Below are positions 12,336 through 21,420 of a DNA stretch of 64,000 bases, piece after piece. A model generated the notes under the pieces. That model had not been told where the DNA came from, did no database searches, and saw only the letters and a program-made list of their open reading frames with translations. Each line of letters begins with the position of its first letter. Position 1 is the stretch's first letter. Origin of the DNA: Sciurus carolinensis (lineage: Eukaryota; Chordata; Mammalia; Rodentia; Sciuridae). Position numbers and translations under genes: made by a program. The stretch lies in assembly GCF_902686445.1 (NCBI RefSeq), contig NC_062229.1, forward strand, positions 3,125,003 through 3,189,002, given 5' to 3'.

Positions 12336-12609
12336 CTCTGATATTTCCAGGGGCTCAAATGCTCAGATCGGGGAGTCAGGCACACTTGCTCAACGGGGTG
12401 GGAGCTCCTCACACCCCTGAGCTATCACAGGGGCAACCAGCTGAAGAACGTGTGCAAACACTGGGCGCATACTCAGTGCTCAAAGAGCAGCGTGTTACTG
12501 ATACCAGGCACCCCTGTGCAGACGTCCTTCCCAGTTAGACCTCTCGCGCTGACAGCCCAGCCCACACACGCCTTCTGCTCAGAAAGAGGGACGCCGTCCC
12601 CTGGGGGGG

Positions 12610-12860
12610 GAGGGGCAGGTGCTTTTTAAAACAAACAGAGGAGGGGCTGGCGGCCGGCGCTGCTCAGGTAATAGGTTTCCCAGCCTGTCCTGGGCCACTA
12701 ATTAATCCTGAGGGGCTAATTAGGTGTGGGCTTCAGCTCCAGCCACTGCGCAGCCTCCGTCCTGGCCTCCCCCTCCCCTGGGGAGGCCGGCCTCCTTCCT
12801 GCGCGCTGCCAGTCATTGCCTGGCTTAATCATTGGAATTAAGGTTTAATCAGGAGAAGTT
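12610..12860. promoter_or_regulatory. Candidate conserved enhancer, homeodomain/bicoid motif cluster
   Basis: CTAATTAATCC (12698-12708), GGGGCTAATTAGG (12712-12724), CTTAATCATT (from 12824), GGAATTAAGG (from 12835) and TTTAATCAGG (from 12844). The TAATCC/TAATCA forms resemble OTX/PITX and HOX/PBX-type sites. No repeat signature. Confidence 0.4.
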
Positions 12861-14059
12861 CAGGGGGAACGGCCTCCCAGGTGTGAGGCCAGAGAGAACC
12901 GTGGAGTGGGGCGGGGGATCCTGACTGGCTGTGGTCGCTTTGCAGAGTCACTGTGACTGCTGCAGCCACGTGGCCTTATTCTTGACGACCGAGCATCGTG
13001 TCCGGTAATTTGCCGGGTCTGCCTGCACCGCGGAGGGCAGGTCCTGGGCGGCGGGACCTTCATCTTGCGCCTCGTGGGGCCTGGTGTGCAGCAGGCGCTC
13101 AGTAAGTGCTGAGGAAGCAGCGGGCCGGCCTTCTCTTCCCGTCTCAGCGGTGGGTGGGAGCGGTACCTTCGTTTCCTTTTCTCGTGGTGCCGAGGGTGGG
13201 ACGCGGGGCCTCTGAGGCCGCCCTGGACGCGCAGGAATCCCACGCCAGGGGCGGGGCGGCAGAGCTGGCCAGGCCCCCAGGCCGGGCGTCCACCCGGGAC
13301 CCCCAGAAGCCAACAGGCAGAGTCCGAGGGCGACCCTGCTCTCCTTCCCCTGGGCGTGAGTGGGGCCTGCGGCTCCTCCTGAGTAACGGGGTGTGGCCGC
13401 TGTGACAAGGTGCTGCTTGTCACCAGATCAGGACAGACCGCCCTCACTTCGCGGTGGCCTCCGGGAGGTCGTGGTCCCAGCACACGGTGGAAAGGCTCAG
13501 CAGGGAGAAGCCGCAGCCCGCGAGGGACCCCGTGGCCCGGACCCTGTGCGCCCGCACCTTGGCGCAGCCGGGGGGCCCTGGACAAGGAGCGGCCCTGCGG
13601 CTGGAAGAGGAACCAAGGGTCCGGCGGCTTTCTTCCTGCAGGACCTCTCAGGGCTGCCCTCGGGCGCCGCATGTCCTGCCCTCTGTCCAGGGTCACCTCC
13701 ACGCACCCATCCGCTGACCACGGTAGGCTGCCCAAAGTTTTGGGACATAGACACCTTGCTGGCAGGTGGCGCTGTGGGTGTGGACGCTGGAGAGGTGAAG
13801 GACCGTGTGACGACTGTGGGACGGACACTTTGCCTTCTGGAAGCTAGAGAGGTCCTGCAGGTGGAGGAGGCTGAACTCCACCCTGTTCACAGCCCTCGGG
13901 CCGCGGGACTCAGCTGGGCACAGACTCCCCATCCTGCAGAGGACACCGTGGCTGGGCCGGAGCTGAAGTGCGGACCAGGGTTGGGGAGGCGGGCACGTTT
14001 GGAGTAGGACAAGGGACTCATGGGTCAGTCAAGGCCCGGGTCAGACGTTCTGACTTATC
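12861..14059. other. GC-rich intergenic DNA with MIR remnant
   Basis: A short MIR-like piece ('caggcgctcagtaagtgctg') lies near 13091-13110. A weaker CTCF-like match, CTGGCAGGTGGCGCT, is at 13759-13773. Otherwise nothing recognised. Confidence 0.5.
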
Positions 14060-14385
14060 GCAGACCTGGCCTGGTCCCGGGGAGGCGCTATGAGAGGAGG
14101 CGGGGCCTTTAAGAGGCGGGGCCTGGCCGGAGGCTTGGTTCCTTGGGGGCGTGGCCTCCAGGGGATGGCCCCTCTCTTCCTCTTCCTCTCCTTACCTCCT
14201 GGACCTGCTCCACCGAGCTCACCTTGATACCTCAAGGCACTGCCTCACCACAGGCCCAGAGCAATGGCCAACGGATCCTGGCCAGGAGCCTCCAAAACCA
14301 TGAGTCAAAATGAACCTCTTCTTTTCACAAGTTGACTATCTCAGGCATTTGTTATAGTCACGGAAGACAGACCAACACATTAGAA
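14060..14385 (+). mobile_element. MaLR-type LTR fragment
   Basis: Typical 3' half: 'aggcggggcctttaagaggc', 'gggggcgtggcc', 'ctgcctcaccacaggccca', 'aaccatgagtcaaaatgaac', 'ttgactatctcaggcatttg', ending near 'gaccaacaca'. Confidence 0.7.
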
Positions 14386-14560
14386 TGATCAGGGGATATA
14401 TATTGAATTAAAAAAAACATAGTACTAAAATTAATTTCAACTATTTATTTTTCCTTTTTTTCCCCCTGTGGCTACCATTAAAATTTTAAATTACATCTTT
14501 GGCTAGCAGGATATTTCTAGTGGACAGTGTGAGGATAACTTGAGGACATTGAATTGCTAA
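14386..14560. other. AT-rich old repeat or unique sequence
   Basis: Poly-A and poly-T-rich stretch ending 'ggatatttctagtggacagtg', which resembles an ancient transposon end, but I cannot name the family. Confidence 0.35.
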
Positions 14561-14582
14561 GATGCTGTCACTCCCTCACTGA

Positions 14583-14597
14583 CCACTAGGGGGCGCT
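14583..14597 (+). promoter_or_regulatory. Predicted CTCF binding site
   Basis: CCACTAGGGGGCGCT matches the 15-base CTCF core consensus CCASYAGRKGGCRSY at every position, on the plus strand. Occupancy is not known. Confidence 0.65.
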
Positions 14598-14809
14598 GTG
14601 TCCCTGCAGCAGGGTCAGATCTGGAATCTGTAGGAAGAGGAAGTAGTACTGACAAACTGTTGGTCCTTTGTGGTTGTTCTTAAGCTCAGACCTGTTTGCC
14701 ACCCAACATTTTTGCCATCTAAGGGACAGAGATCTGCTGCTGGGTGAGAATTCTGCTCCAACCCTATGCTGTTTTATCCTGCCAAAAGGGGGAGAGAATT
14801 AGGATACCT

Positions 14810-15000
14810 GTCCCCAAAGATTCTACAGCATTTATTGGATACCTGTTGCATACTACGCTCTATTTGCTCGGGGCAATTCCCATCCTCACATCAATTCATC
14901 CCAACACATGAGAATGTTTTACTTCCCTGTTTCCCAAATGAGAAAATGAGGCTCAGAGAGGGAAAGCGAGTTGCCCAAAGTGCCCCAGCTTGACCCAGGC
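14810..15000 (+). mobile_element. MIR SINE
   Basis: 'catttattggatacctgttg' followed by 'catactacgct', 'acttccctgtttcccaaatg' and 'aggctcagagagggaaag', the MIR core and 3' part. Confidence 0.75.
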
Positions 15001-15099
15001 CTTCCCACCCAGCTCTGCCTGGCTCCAATGCCTCTGGACTCCTTCCTTGGCTAGCCACCTCCCAACCTCTAATAAACTCCAGAGAAGCGCTGGGCAGAC

Positions 15100-15420
15100 G
15101 CAGCGGCGAGGACACTCTTTATCTGTCGAGATCGGGCTGGCTTGCCGGAGCAGTCAATAATTAATTCTGAATTTTGCCCATTTATCACCACGGCGGGAGC
15201 CAGAGTGCCTGGAATCCCAATCCTGGGCCTTCGTGCCCCTTGGCAGCCTTGGAGCCAGGCACAGGGGTGGCAGGAACTGGGGCCGGTGCTCCGGGGCTGC
15301 TGGACACTGTGCGCCCCCCCCCAGTGACCAGACCAGCCTCAACCCTCACAGCGCCACAGGCTGGTCAGGAAAACAGCATCGAACGAATAATACTATAAAT
15401 AATTAATGTCACGAATGAAA
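15100..15420. promoter_or_regulatory. Candidate regulatory pair of AT-rich islands
   Basis: Two AT-rich islands, CAATAATTAATTCTGAATTT (about 15155-15174) and an AATAATACTATAAATAATTA stretch (about 15386-15406), separated by GC-rich DNA. Unique, with homeodomain cores, no ORF. Confidence 0.3.
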
Positions 15421-16604
15421 AGAACAGGGTGTCTGAGAATAGGAAGCCAGGGAAGCACGTCTGGGGCCGCCCCAGGGAGGCGACTGGAGGGTGCAGTTGG
15501 AGGCTGGGGTGCACGGGCAGAGGCAGCATGTGCAAAGGCCCGTGGTCTCCCAGCCCGCCCAGCGAGAGGCTGCGTTCAGGAGCTCAGAGCCCTCAGGCCT
15601 CAGCCTGGAGCCCTCACTGTGTGGCCAGGAGCCCTCGGTGGCTAGGCAGGGGCGCCCCCTGGAAGGGCTGGGCAGGTCTCCTTGCGGGCCCAGGCGTGCT
15701 GGCGTCTGCCCCTGCCCGGTGAGTCAGGCTGCGGAGCTCCGCTGGGGCTCGTTCTTTCTTTCTTTTTTTTTTTTTTTATCCTTTTGACTGTTTCCCCCAA
15801 AGGATTTTTTCGACCCCACCGGGCACAAGGATGAGTCAGGGTTTCTCTGTCAGGAAGCAGCTCCTGGCCACCATCCGCGGCACCGCCCGCTCTGGGCAGG
15901 TGGGCAGGTGGGGACAGCAGCGGGAGAGGCCCCACTCCAGCTGGCAAGGGGTTCCCGGGAGCCCCCCGGGCCCACCCAGCAGCTCCTGCACTTTCTGTTG
16001 GACCATGGGTCAGTGGAGTGGCCTGGTCACCACACCGTCCCCAGCACTCTCCAGTGCCCCGGATGGACCCAGCCCCCAGGGGAGGCTCTGGCGGGAGGCC
16101 AGCCGCCTGAGGTCTGGGAGACAGAGAGGGCCTGGAGCAGCAGGGACGCTGGGGTAGGGAGAGGACCCGGGCAGGCGGGGACGGCCCTCTGGGAGCCGCC
16201 TGGGCTCGCCCACCAGGAAGGCCCTTCTCCTCCTGGGGGCACACGCGGTGGGCGGGCCAGGCGGAGGCGGCTCCTCCCAGGACGCCAAGTCTCACCCGAA
16301 ACTCCAGGCGCCCGGACTTGCTCTGGGCGGCTCCCCTCCCGCTGCCCTGCCCAGGCCGGGGGCTCGGGGAGGCGCCTGGGCCGCGGCCAAGTCGGGAGGT
16401 TGAGCTGGATTTTGTTTTCAGGTCTTTTATTCGGCGTCCACCCCAGACGGCCCCCGCCCGCGGTGGGGGAGCACAGACCTCCGGCTCTGTGGCCGTGGCT
16501 GGGACAGGGCTGGCCCGGGCAGCGGGCGCCCAGGGAGAGCTGGCAGCCTAAGGGGACGCATAGATGGAGAGGGGCCCCGGCTGAATCAGGCACCCCTGGC
16601 AGAG
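15421..16604. other. GC-rich intergenic DNA
   Basis: Holds a poly-T run at 15756-15778, a minus-strand CTCF-like match at 15651-15665, one 'tgcaaaggcc' copy at 15531-15540 and the AATAAA candidate at 16426. No gene recognised. Confidence 0.5.
16426..16431 (-). terminator. Possible minus-strand poly(A) signal downstream of TINCR
   Basis: AATAAA on the minus strand, 4.6 kb downstream of the TINCR coding exon, in non-repetitive sequence. It could serve TINCR, whose later exons I cannot place. No strong GU-rich downstream element is seen. Confidence 0.25.
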
Positions 16605-16605
16605 C

Positions 16606-16629
16606 AGGTCAAGGTCAAGGTCAAGGTCA
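16606..16629 (+). promoter_or_regulatory. Four head-to-tail AGGTCA nuclear-receptor half-sites (DR0)
   Basis: AGGTCA occurs four times with no spacer (16606, 16612, 16618, 16624), followed by three decayed hexamers to about 16646. TCAAGGTCA is the extended half-site used by orphan receptors such as ERR and NR5A, and spacer-less repeats suit NR6A1. It could also be just a short tandem repeat. Confidence 0.4.
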
Positions 16630-16992
16630 AGTTCAAGGCCAAGGCACCCCCGCCAGTCAGCAGCCCTGCCCAGCTGGCCGGGCCTGGAGCCTCCTGGAAG
16701 AGGCTCTGCTGACTCCAGCTGCTGTCCTGCCTCCCCAGCCACGAGTTCCGCCCACTGCTCCATGTGACCCTGGGGTCCGTGTGATGAGGGCCACGCTGTC
16801 CCTCTGTGAGCACAGGACGCTGGAAGCCCTCCTGCTGGTCACATCCACCTCAGGCCTGGGAGGGACAGGGACCCAGGGAGGGAGGGCGCCTGGGAGGAGA
16901 GGGGGAGGGGCCGCACCCCCGTCTCCAGGGACAGGTCGGGCATTAAGATTGCAGACCACGCCAGCGCTGGCGGGCTTCAGGAATGGGTGGCG

Positions 16993-17022
16993 ATTTGCAT
17001 GCGATTTGCATGCGATTTGCAT
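16993..17022 (+). promoter_or_regulatory. Three POU octamers repeated every 11 bp
   Basis: Perfect ATTTGCAT at 16993-17000, 17004-17011 and 17015-17022, each preceded by GCG or GGCG. The 11-bp period puts all three on nearly the same helical face. Followed by TATTGTTTGTTAAAT, a forkhead-like sequence. Confidence 0.45.
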
Positions 17023-17417
17023 ATTGTTTGTTAAATGTCAAAACGCCCTGAACCACGTTCTCCCACGCCAGCCCTGCTGGAGGCAGGATCCTGCCTCCCT
17101 CCCCGTCCCTCGAGGGCTGGACCCTCATCCAGGGATGGGCTGGAGTCCAGGCCGATGCCCATCTGTGAAATGGGCAGGAACCTGGTGCCCTGCGGAGGGC
17201 AGAAGGGGCGCAGGCGAGCAGCTCCAGGCAGCACCAGGCCGCAGTCACTGGGGTCTCCGGAGGCCGGGCCTCGGCTGACACCCAGAGTACAGGTGGGGAC
17301 GGGAGTCCCCACCCTGGACAGGAGACCTGAGTCCCCAGCACAGCAGCCCCGCCTACAGGAGAGAAGTGGGGTCCGTCCTGCCCAACTCCCCTGGGAGCGG
17401 GGAGGCCCCAGGTCCTG

Positions 17418-17452
<35 letters not shown>

Positions 17453-17474
17453 ATGCTCAATGCTCAGTGCTCAA

Positions 17475-17506
<32 letters not shown>
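17418..17506 (+). repeat. 7-bp tandem repeat (GTGCTCA), 12 units
   Basis: Twelve 7-bp units plus a partial, with variants GTGCTCA and ATGCTCA. Because 7 is not a multiple of 3, frames rotate along the array. Confidence 0.95.
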
Positions 17507-17632
17507 GGAGGGGCAGCAGACAGCAGCGTGATCAGCCCGCTGCTCCTTCCAGGCGCCTCTGGCCTGAGCGTCCGCGGTGCAGCCTGCCCGCCGAGCTCCC
17601 CAGGTCAGCGCCCAGCCGGCCAGAGCCCAGCA

Positions 17633-17655
17633 GGGGGAGGGGGAGGGGGCAGGGG
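17633..17655 (+). other. Potential G-quadruplex
   Basis: Four G runs (5, 5, 5 and 4 G) separated by 1, 1 and 2 bases, a strong G4 pattern on the plus strand. Confidence 0.6.
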
Positions 17656-18860
17656 CAGCATTCGCCACCAGGCCGGGGCCACAGGTCCCACGGTCGTTTG
17701 AGCCTGGGTGAGTGTTGGCAGCAGGCTGTGGGCGTCCTGAGGGGCCGGGCGCGAGGCTGGGGAGGAGCGGAGACTTCCGGGAGGCAGCTGGGCTGGCGGC
17801 GGCTGCAGGGGCGCCGGGCAGAGGCCTGGCCAGGTCGGGGGAGGACGCGGCCCGCCATGCTCCCTCGCGGGTCCCTCTGTCCACGGGGCGGAGACTCAGC
17901 CTCAAGGTCGTGACACAGCCGGGAGGCCACGGCTGTCCTGCGGCGGGTCAGCATCGGGGACAGGGCTCCGTCAGGAATCGTGAGGTGGTGGCAGCGGCCG
18001 GACGCCCTGGGTTTTGCGTGAACCTGGGAGCCCGGGACCTGGGGCAGCAGCCGAGGGGAAGGAGCGTTTCAACCCAGGCCAGCGGGGACAGCTCGGGCAG
18101 AGTCCTTCCCTAACAGCCCTGATGTGGGCCCTGTGTCCCTGTGCCCTCCAGAGGACAGAGGTGGCTGCCGGGGGCACCGCTACCCAGGCCTGGCTTACTG
18201 AGCCACCAGGTGGTAGTTTCTGGAATTGCAGGCAAAGGGTGTGGTGAAACCAAATGCACCAACCAAAGCCCAAGGCTTCGTTTCAAGATGGCAGCACAGA
18301 GCCCAGAGGGGATGAGCGATTTTCCCAAAGCCACACAGCACGCTGGGGGCAGCACAGCTCAGGAGCATCTCCCTTAGTCCAGAGGGAGTTGAGAAGGTGA
18401 AGCCAGCCTCTCCACCCCCAGGGCCGAAGCACAAGGCTGGGGAGGAGGGAGACGTCAACGGGGCCCTGTTCCTACTAAGGTCCCCTCTGAATTTCAAGTA
18501 CTGAGGGACCTACCTGGAGTAAGGTCCAGGCTCCCAGGAGGTGGGAAGGCGCCTCCCTCGGCGCCCTGCCCCGCCAGCTCCTTTACGCAGCTCCTGGAGT
18601 CCCCTCCATCGTGGCTCCGCCTCCTCCAATCCAGACTACCTGAAGGAAGGGGACAGACAGACACGGGTCAGGCAAACGGCCCTGGCACCGGGCCCCACAC
18701 CTGCCAGGAGGCGCTTCCAGTCCAAGGCCCCTCCACGGCCCGTCCTGGCTGGAGCGCGGGGAAACGTTCTGAGCAGTCGCGGTCGATGGCTCTTGGACAC
18801 CATCTACGGAGGGCAGCACTGCCCTGTGGAGGCCACTGGAGGGGCGGCGCGCATGGGGTG
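17656..18860. other. GC-rich DNA, nothing recognised except a MIR-like piece
   Basis: MIR-like words ('cccaaagccacacagcac') around 18325-18342. No gene recognised. If TINCR has downstream exons here I cannot identify them. Confidence 0.45.
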
Positions 18861-19290
18861 GAGACGAGGCTGCGTGGAAGACCTGGCATTTCAACGAAGG
18901 CATGACGGAGCCGAGCGGGGACAGGGGTATGGAGGTAAAAGCACTCCAGGCAGAGGGCGCAGCTGTGCAAAGGCCCTGGGGCAGACGCAGAAGGATCCTG
19001 TGTGAGTGGAGCCGAGGGATGTGGGACAGGCCAGGACACGCAGAGGCCTGCAGCCTGCAGGGCGAACCTGGGCTCTGACCCCCACCCAGGAAGGTGAGAG
19101 CCATGGAGGGCTGTGGGCAGAGGAGGGAGGGACCTGACCGGCAGGCAGCAGGCACTCTGGTGGCTGCTGCAGGACCCGGGGGAGGGTGGACACAGGGCCT
19201 GGGTGGGCGGTGCTGGGGCTGGACCCTGGACTGGTGGGGCCGTGGCTGCTGGACTCGTCCGCAGGGCTTGGCAACAAGAGGGGGCTAGAT
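18861..19290 (+). repeat. Ancient dispersed repeat copy
   Basis: Shares 'ccaggcagag' and 'tgcaaaggccctggggca' (18966-18983) with copies at 8441 and 21532, then continues with words like 'agccatggagggctgtgggc' and 'agaggagggagggacctgac', typical of an old mammalian interspersed family whose name I cannot give. Confidence 0.45.
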
Positions 19291-20782
19291 GTGCAAGTGA
19301 AGGGACAGCAGAGAGGACAGCAGGGGTGTCCAGCAGCAGGCTGGAGGCCACAGTGGGGGCACCATGGCCCCAGAGCTGGCCCGGAGTGCACGGCCGCCTC
19401 CTGCCTGGACCCCAGGGAGACCCAGCGCCTGAGCAGGGCCCTCGCAGGAGCCCAGCACCTCCCCACCCGCAGGTGCCCCGTGCCAACCTGTCCTGGGCAG
19501 TGCGGCCACCGGAGGTAGCCGAGGCCACGTCACAGTTTGGAGACCGGAGGTTACAGGAGACCACAGGGGAGAGGAGGACACCGCAGAGGCAGGAGGCCTG
19601 GGTGCGGGCGGGAGCTGGGGCCCTGCTGCACCCGGAGCGGGTGGCTCCAGGCTCAGAGCCCGCTGGAGGCCCAGAGAGGGTGGGCGCACTGCCCCGGGAC
19701 ACACAGCCGGCAGGCGGCAAAGGGGAGAGGGCGGGGCCTCGCCTGCCGTCTGGGAGACACAGCTGGGCTCCGCCCTCAGCAGGGCAGACGCCAGGGCAGG
19801 GCAGGGGCCTGGGGAGGCCTGTGGCCCCACAGCAGCCAGGACAGCCGCCCGCCCACTCGGGGCTCGGCCTGCTCTGCCCGCCGCCCTGCCACCAGCCTCC
19901 TTCCCAGGCCCTGCGGGGCCCCAGCCCACACTCCTGTCCTGCCCCAAGCCACGGCTGTGGGGGCAGCGCACCCCTGTCCCTCTCCAGGTCCCCGCACCTC
20001 TTCACGGTCACCGTCACGAGCTAGCCTTTGATGACAGGTGCGTCTGTCTCCCCCCCACTGAACCCCAGGTTCCATGAGGGCAAGGCCTAGAGTCCCTGGG
20101 TCCCCGCTGGACACAACAGGCGCTTACTAAATGCTTACAGCATACTGAAGGACCATTTTCTGGATGTTCGAGGGTTGTCCCCCTGCTGGGAACACCATCG
20201 CTCAGCCTCCAGTGCTGGGCGCCCCCTTCGTCACCCCGCAGGCTACTCCTGACCCCAGAGACCCTCCTCAATTGGCCCAGAGGGGGACTCGCCCACCCTG
20301 CTCAGGCCTCCCAGAACAGAAGGGCACCTGAGGCTCCAGCTCTCACACCATATCCCAAGCTTGGTGGGCCAAGCCTCTAGGGCCCTGGCAAGAGACACCT
20401 CATAAAACCAGGGTTACACTGTGGCACCCTGTCCCGTCCCTGCTCAACACCTCCAAGGTGGCATCCGAGGTTCCATGACCAGCCCCTTCCCCCTCTGCCA
20501 CGCCTCACCCCTGCCAATTGCCAGCTGCCACCCAGCTCCCAGAGATGCCCCGGCCTCTGAACGTGCTGTTCGCTTGGCCCAGAGCATCTCTCTGCAGACC
20601 CCTGCCGGGGTGGGAAGACCCCATCCTCAAGTGCCTTGCCAGGGGACTGCTCTGGAGACCCCAGAGGGCCAAGACCAAGTGTGGGCAGCAGGTTTCAGAA
20701 CAGGACTGTGGGGAGACAAGTGGACAGAAAAGAGAGACACATGGACCAGGCAGAGAAAGAAAGGGACGATGGCAAACAGGAG
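19291..20782. other. GC-rich DNA, downstream of the TINCR coding exon
   Basis: Open frames up to 449 codons overlap on both strands and look composition-driven. A MIR-like piece ('acaggcgcttactaaatgct') lies at about 20116-20135. No clear TINCR exon. Confidence 0.45.
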
Positions 20783-20948
20783 CTGGTGGCCACGCCCGTG
20801 ATCCCAGCAGCTCTGGAGGCTGAGGTAGGAGGATCGCAGGGTCAAGGCCAGCCTCAGCAACTCAGCGAGGCCCTGACTCAAAATAAAATACACAGAGGGC
20901 TGGGGACTGGCCCAGCGGTGAAGCGCCCCTGGGTTCCACCCCTGGAGG
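20783..20948 (+). mobile_element. B1-ID composite SINE, just past the TINCR coding exon
   Basis: 'cgtgatcccagcagctctgg', 'aggccagcctcagcaactca' and ID part 'gggctggggactggcccagc'. Antisense to TINCR. The TINCR frame, if unspliced, would terminate inside it. Confidence 0.88.
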
Positions 20949-21042
20949 GGCGCGGAGGAAGGTGCGGTGACGGCCGGTTCCAGGCACCGCCGCGCTGCAG
21001 CCCGGCCACCCCGCTCCGCCCGCCCCGCGCCCCCGCGGCCAC

Positions 21043-21302
21043 CTGGGGTCGCTGACCAGCAGCAGCACCGAGCCGTCCTGCAGGCGCGCGTCCCGCACCG
21101 TCTGGTGGTCGCGCAGCGGGCGCGCGTTGTAGTAGAAGGTGCGCTTCCAGGAGCTCACGCCCTGGCCCACCAGCTGCGCGCGCAGGTCGCTGAGCGTGTC
21201 CCGCGGCCGCACGGTGAGCGGCAGCAGCAGCGCCTCGTCCGCCAGGTGCACCTTGATGTGGTAGCGCTTCCAGCGCCACAGCCCGCGCCGCAGCCCCTCC
21301 AT
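21043..21302 (-). CDS. TINCR: TINCR ubiquitin-like microprotein (coding part of the first coding exon)
   Basis: TINCR was named as a terminal-differentiation-induced lncRNA of keratinocytes and later shown in human to encode a small ubiquitin-like protein. The ATG at 21302 sits in a strong Kozak context (GCGCCATGG). 86 codons follow, starting MEGLRRGLWRWKRYHIKVHL and containing PRDTLSDLRAQLVGQG and SSWKRTFYYNARPLRDHQTV, ending LLLVSDP with AG of the next codon. This has a ubiquitin-like pattern (IKVHL first strand, DTLSDLR helix, YYNARPL.DHQTV turn, SVLLL last strand) without a C-terminal di-Gly. A donor GT at 21041-21042 splits the codon after Pro86; human ends one residue later, from memory. 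The frame is open another 60 residues if unspliced, but that tail runs into a SINE. An in-frame Met 21 codons upstream is possible but less likely. Confidence 0.88.
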
Positions 21303-21420
21303 GGCGCCCGGCTGCTCCCGGCGGCCCGGGACGCCCGAGTGCGCGGGGGAGAACCAGCCGGCCAATAAACTGCGGGAGCATGTAAATGACCGCGGTCACG
21401 TGGCGGGAAGTGCGAGGGCG
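21303..21420 (-). promoter_or_regulatory. TINCR: Candidate TINCR 5' UTR and proximal promoter
   Basis: CpG-rich sequence just upstream of the TINCR ATG. It contains an inverted CCAAT box (CCAAT on the plus strand at 21362-21366), a palindromic E-box CACGTG at 21397-21402, and a GAGCATGTAA half-site resembling a p53-family half-element at 21376-21385. The start of transcription cannot be placed from the sequence. Confidence 0.4.

Noticed and set aside
18668..20017. 449-residue minus-strand open frame, and similar frames at 11281-12144, 12860-13828, 17035-17913, 25858-26931
   Set aside because: GC-rich DNA leaves long frames open on both strands. The peptides are Pro/Arg/Gly/Ala-rich, show no domain, and several run through SINEs or old repeats.
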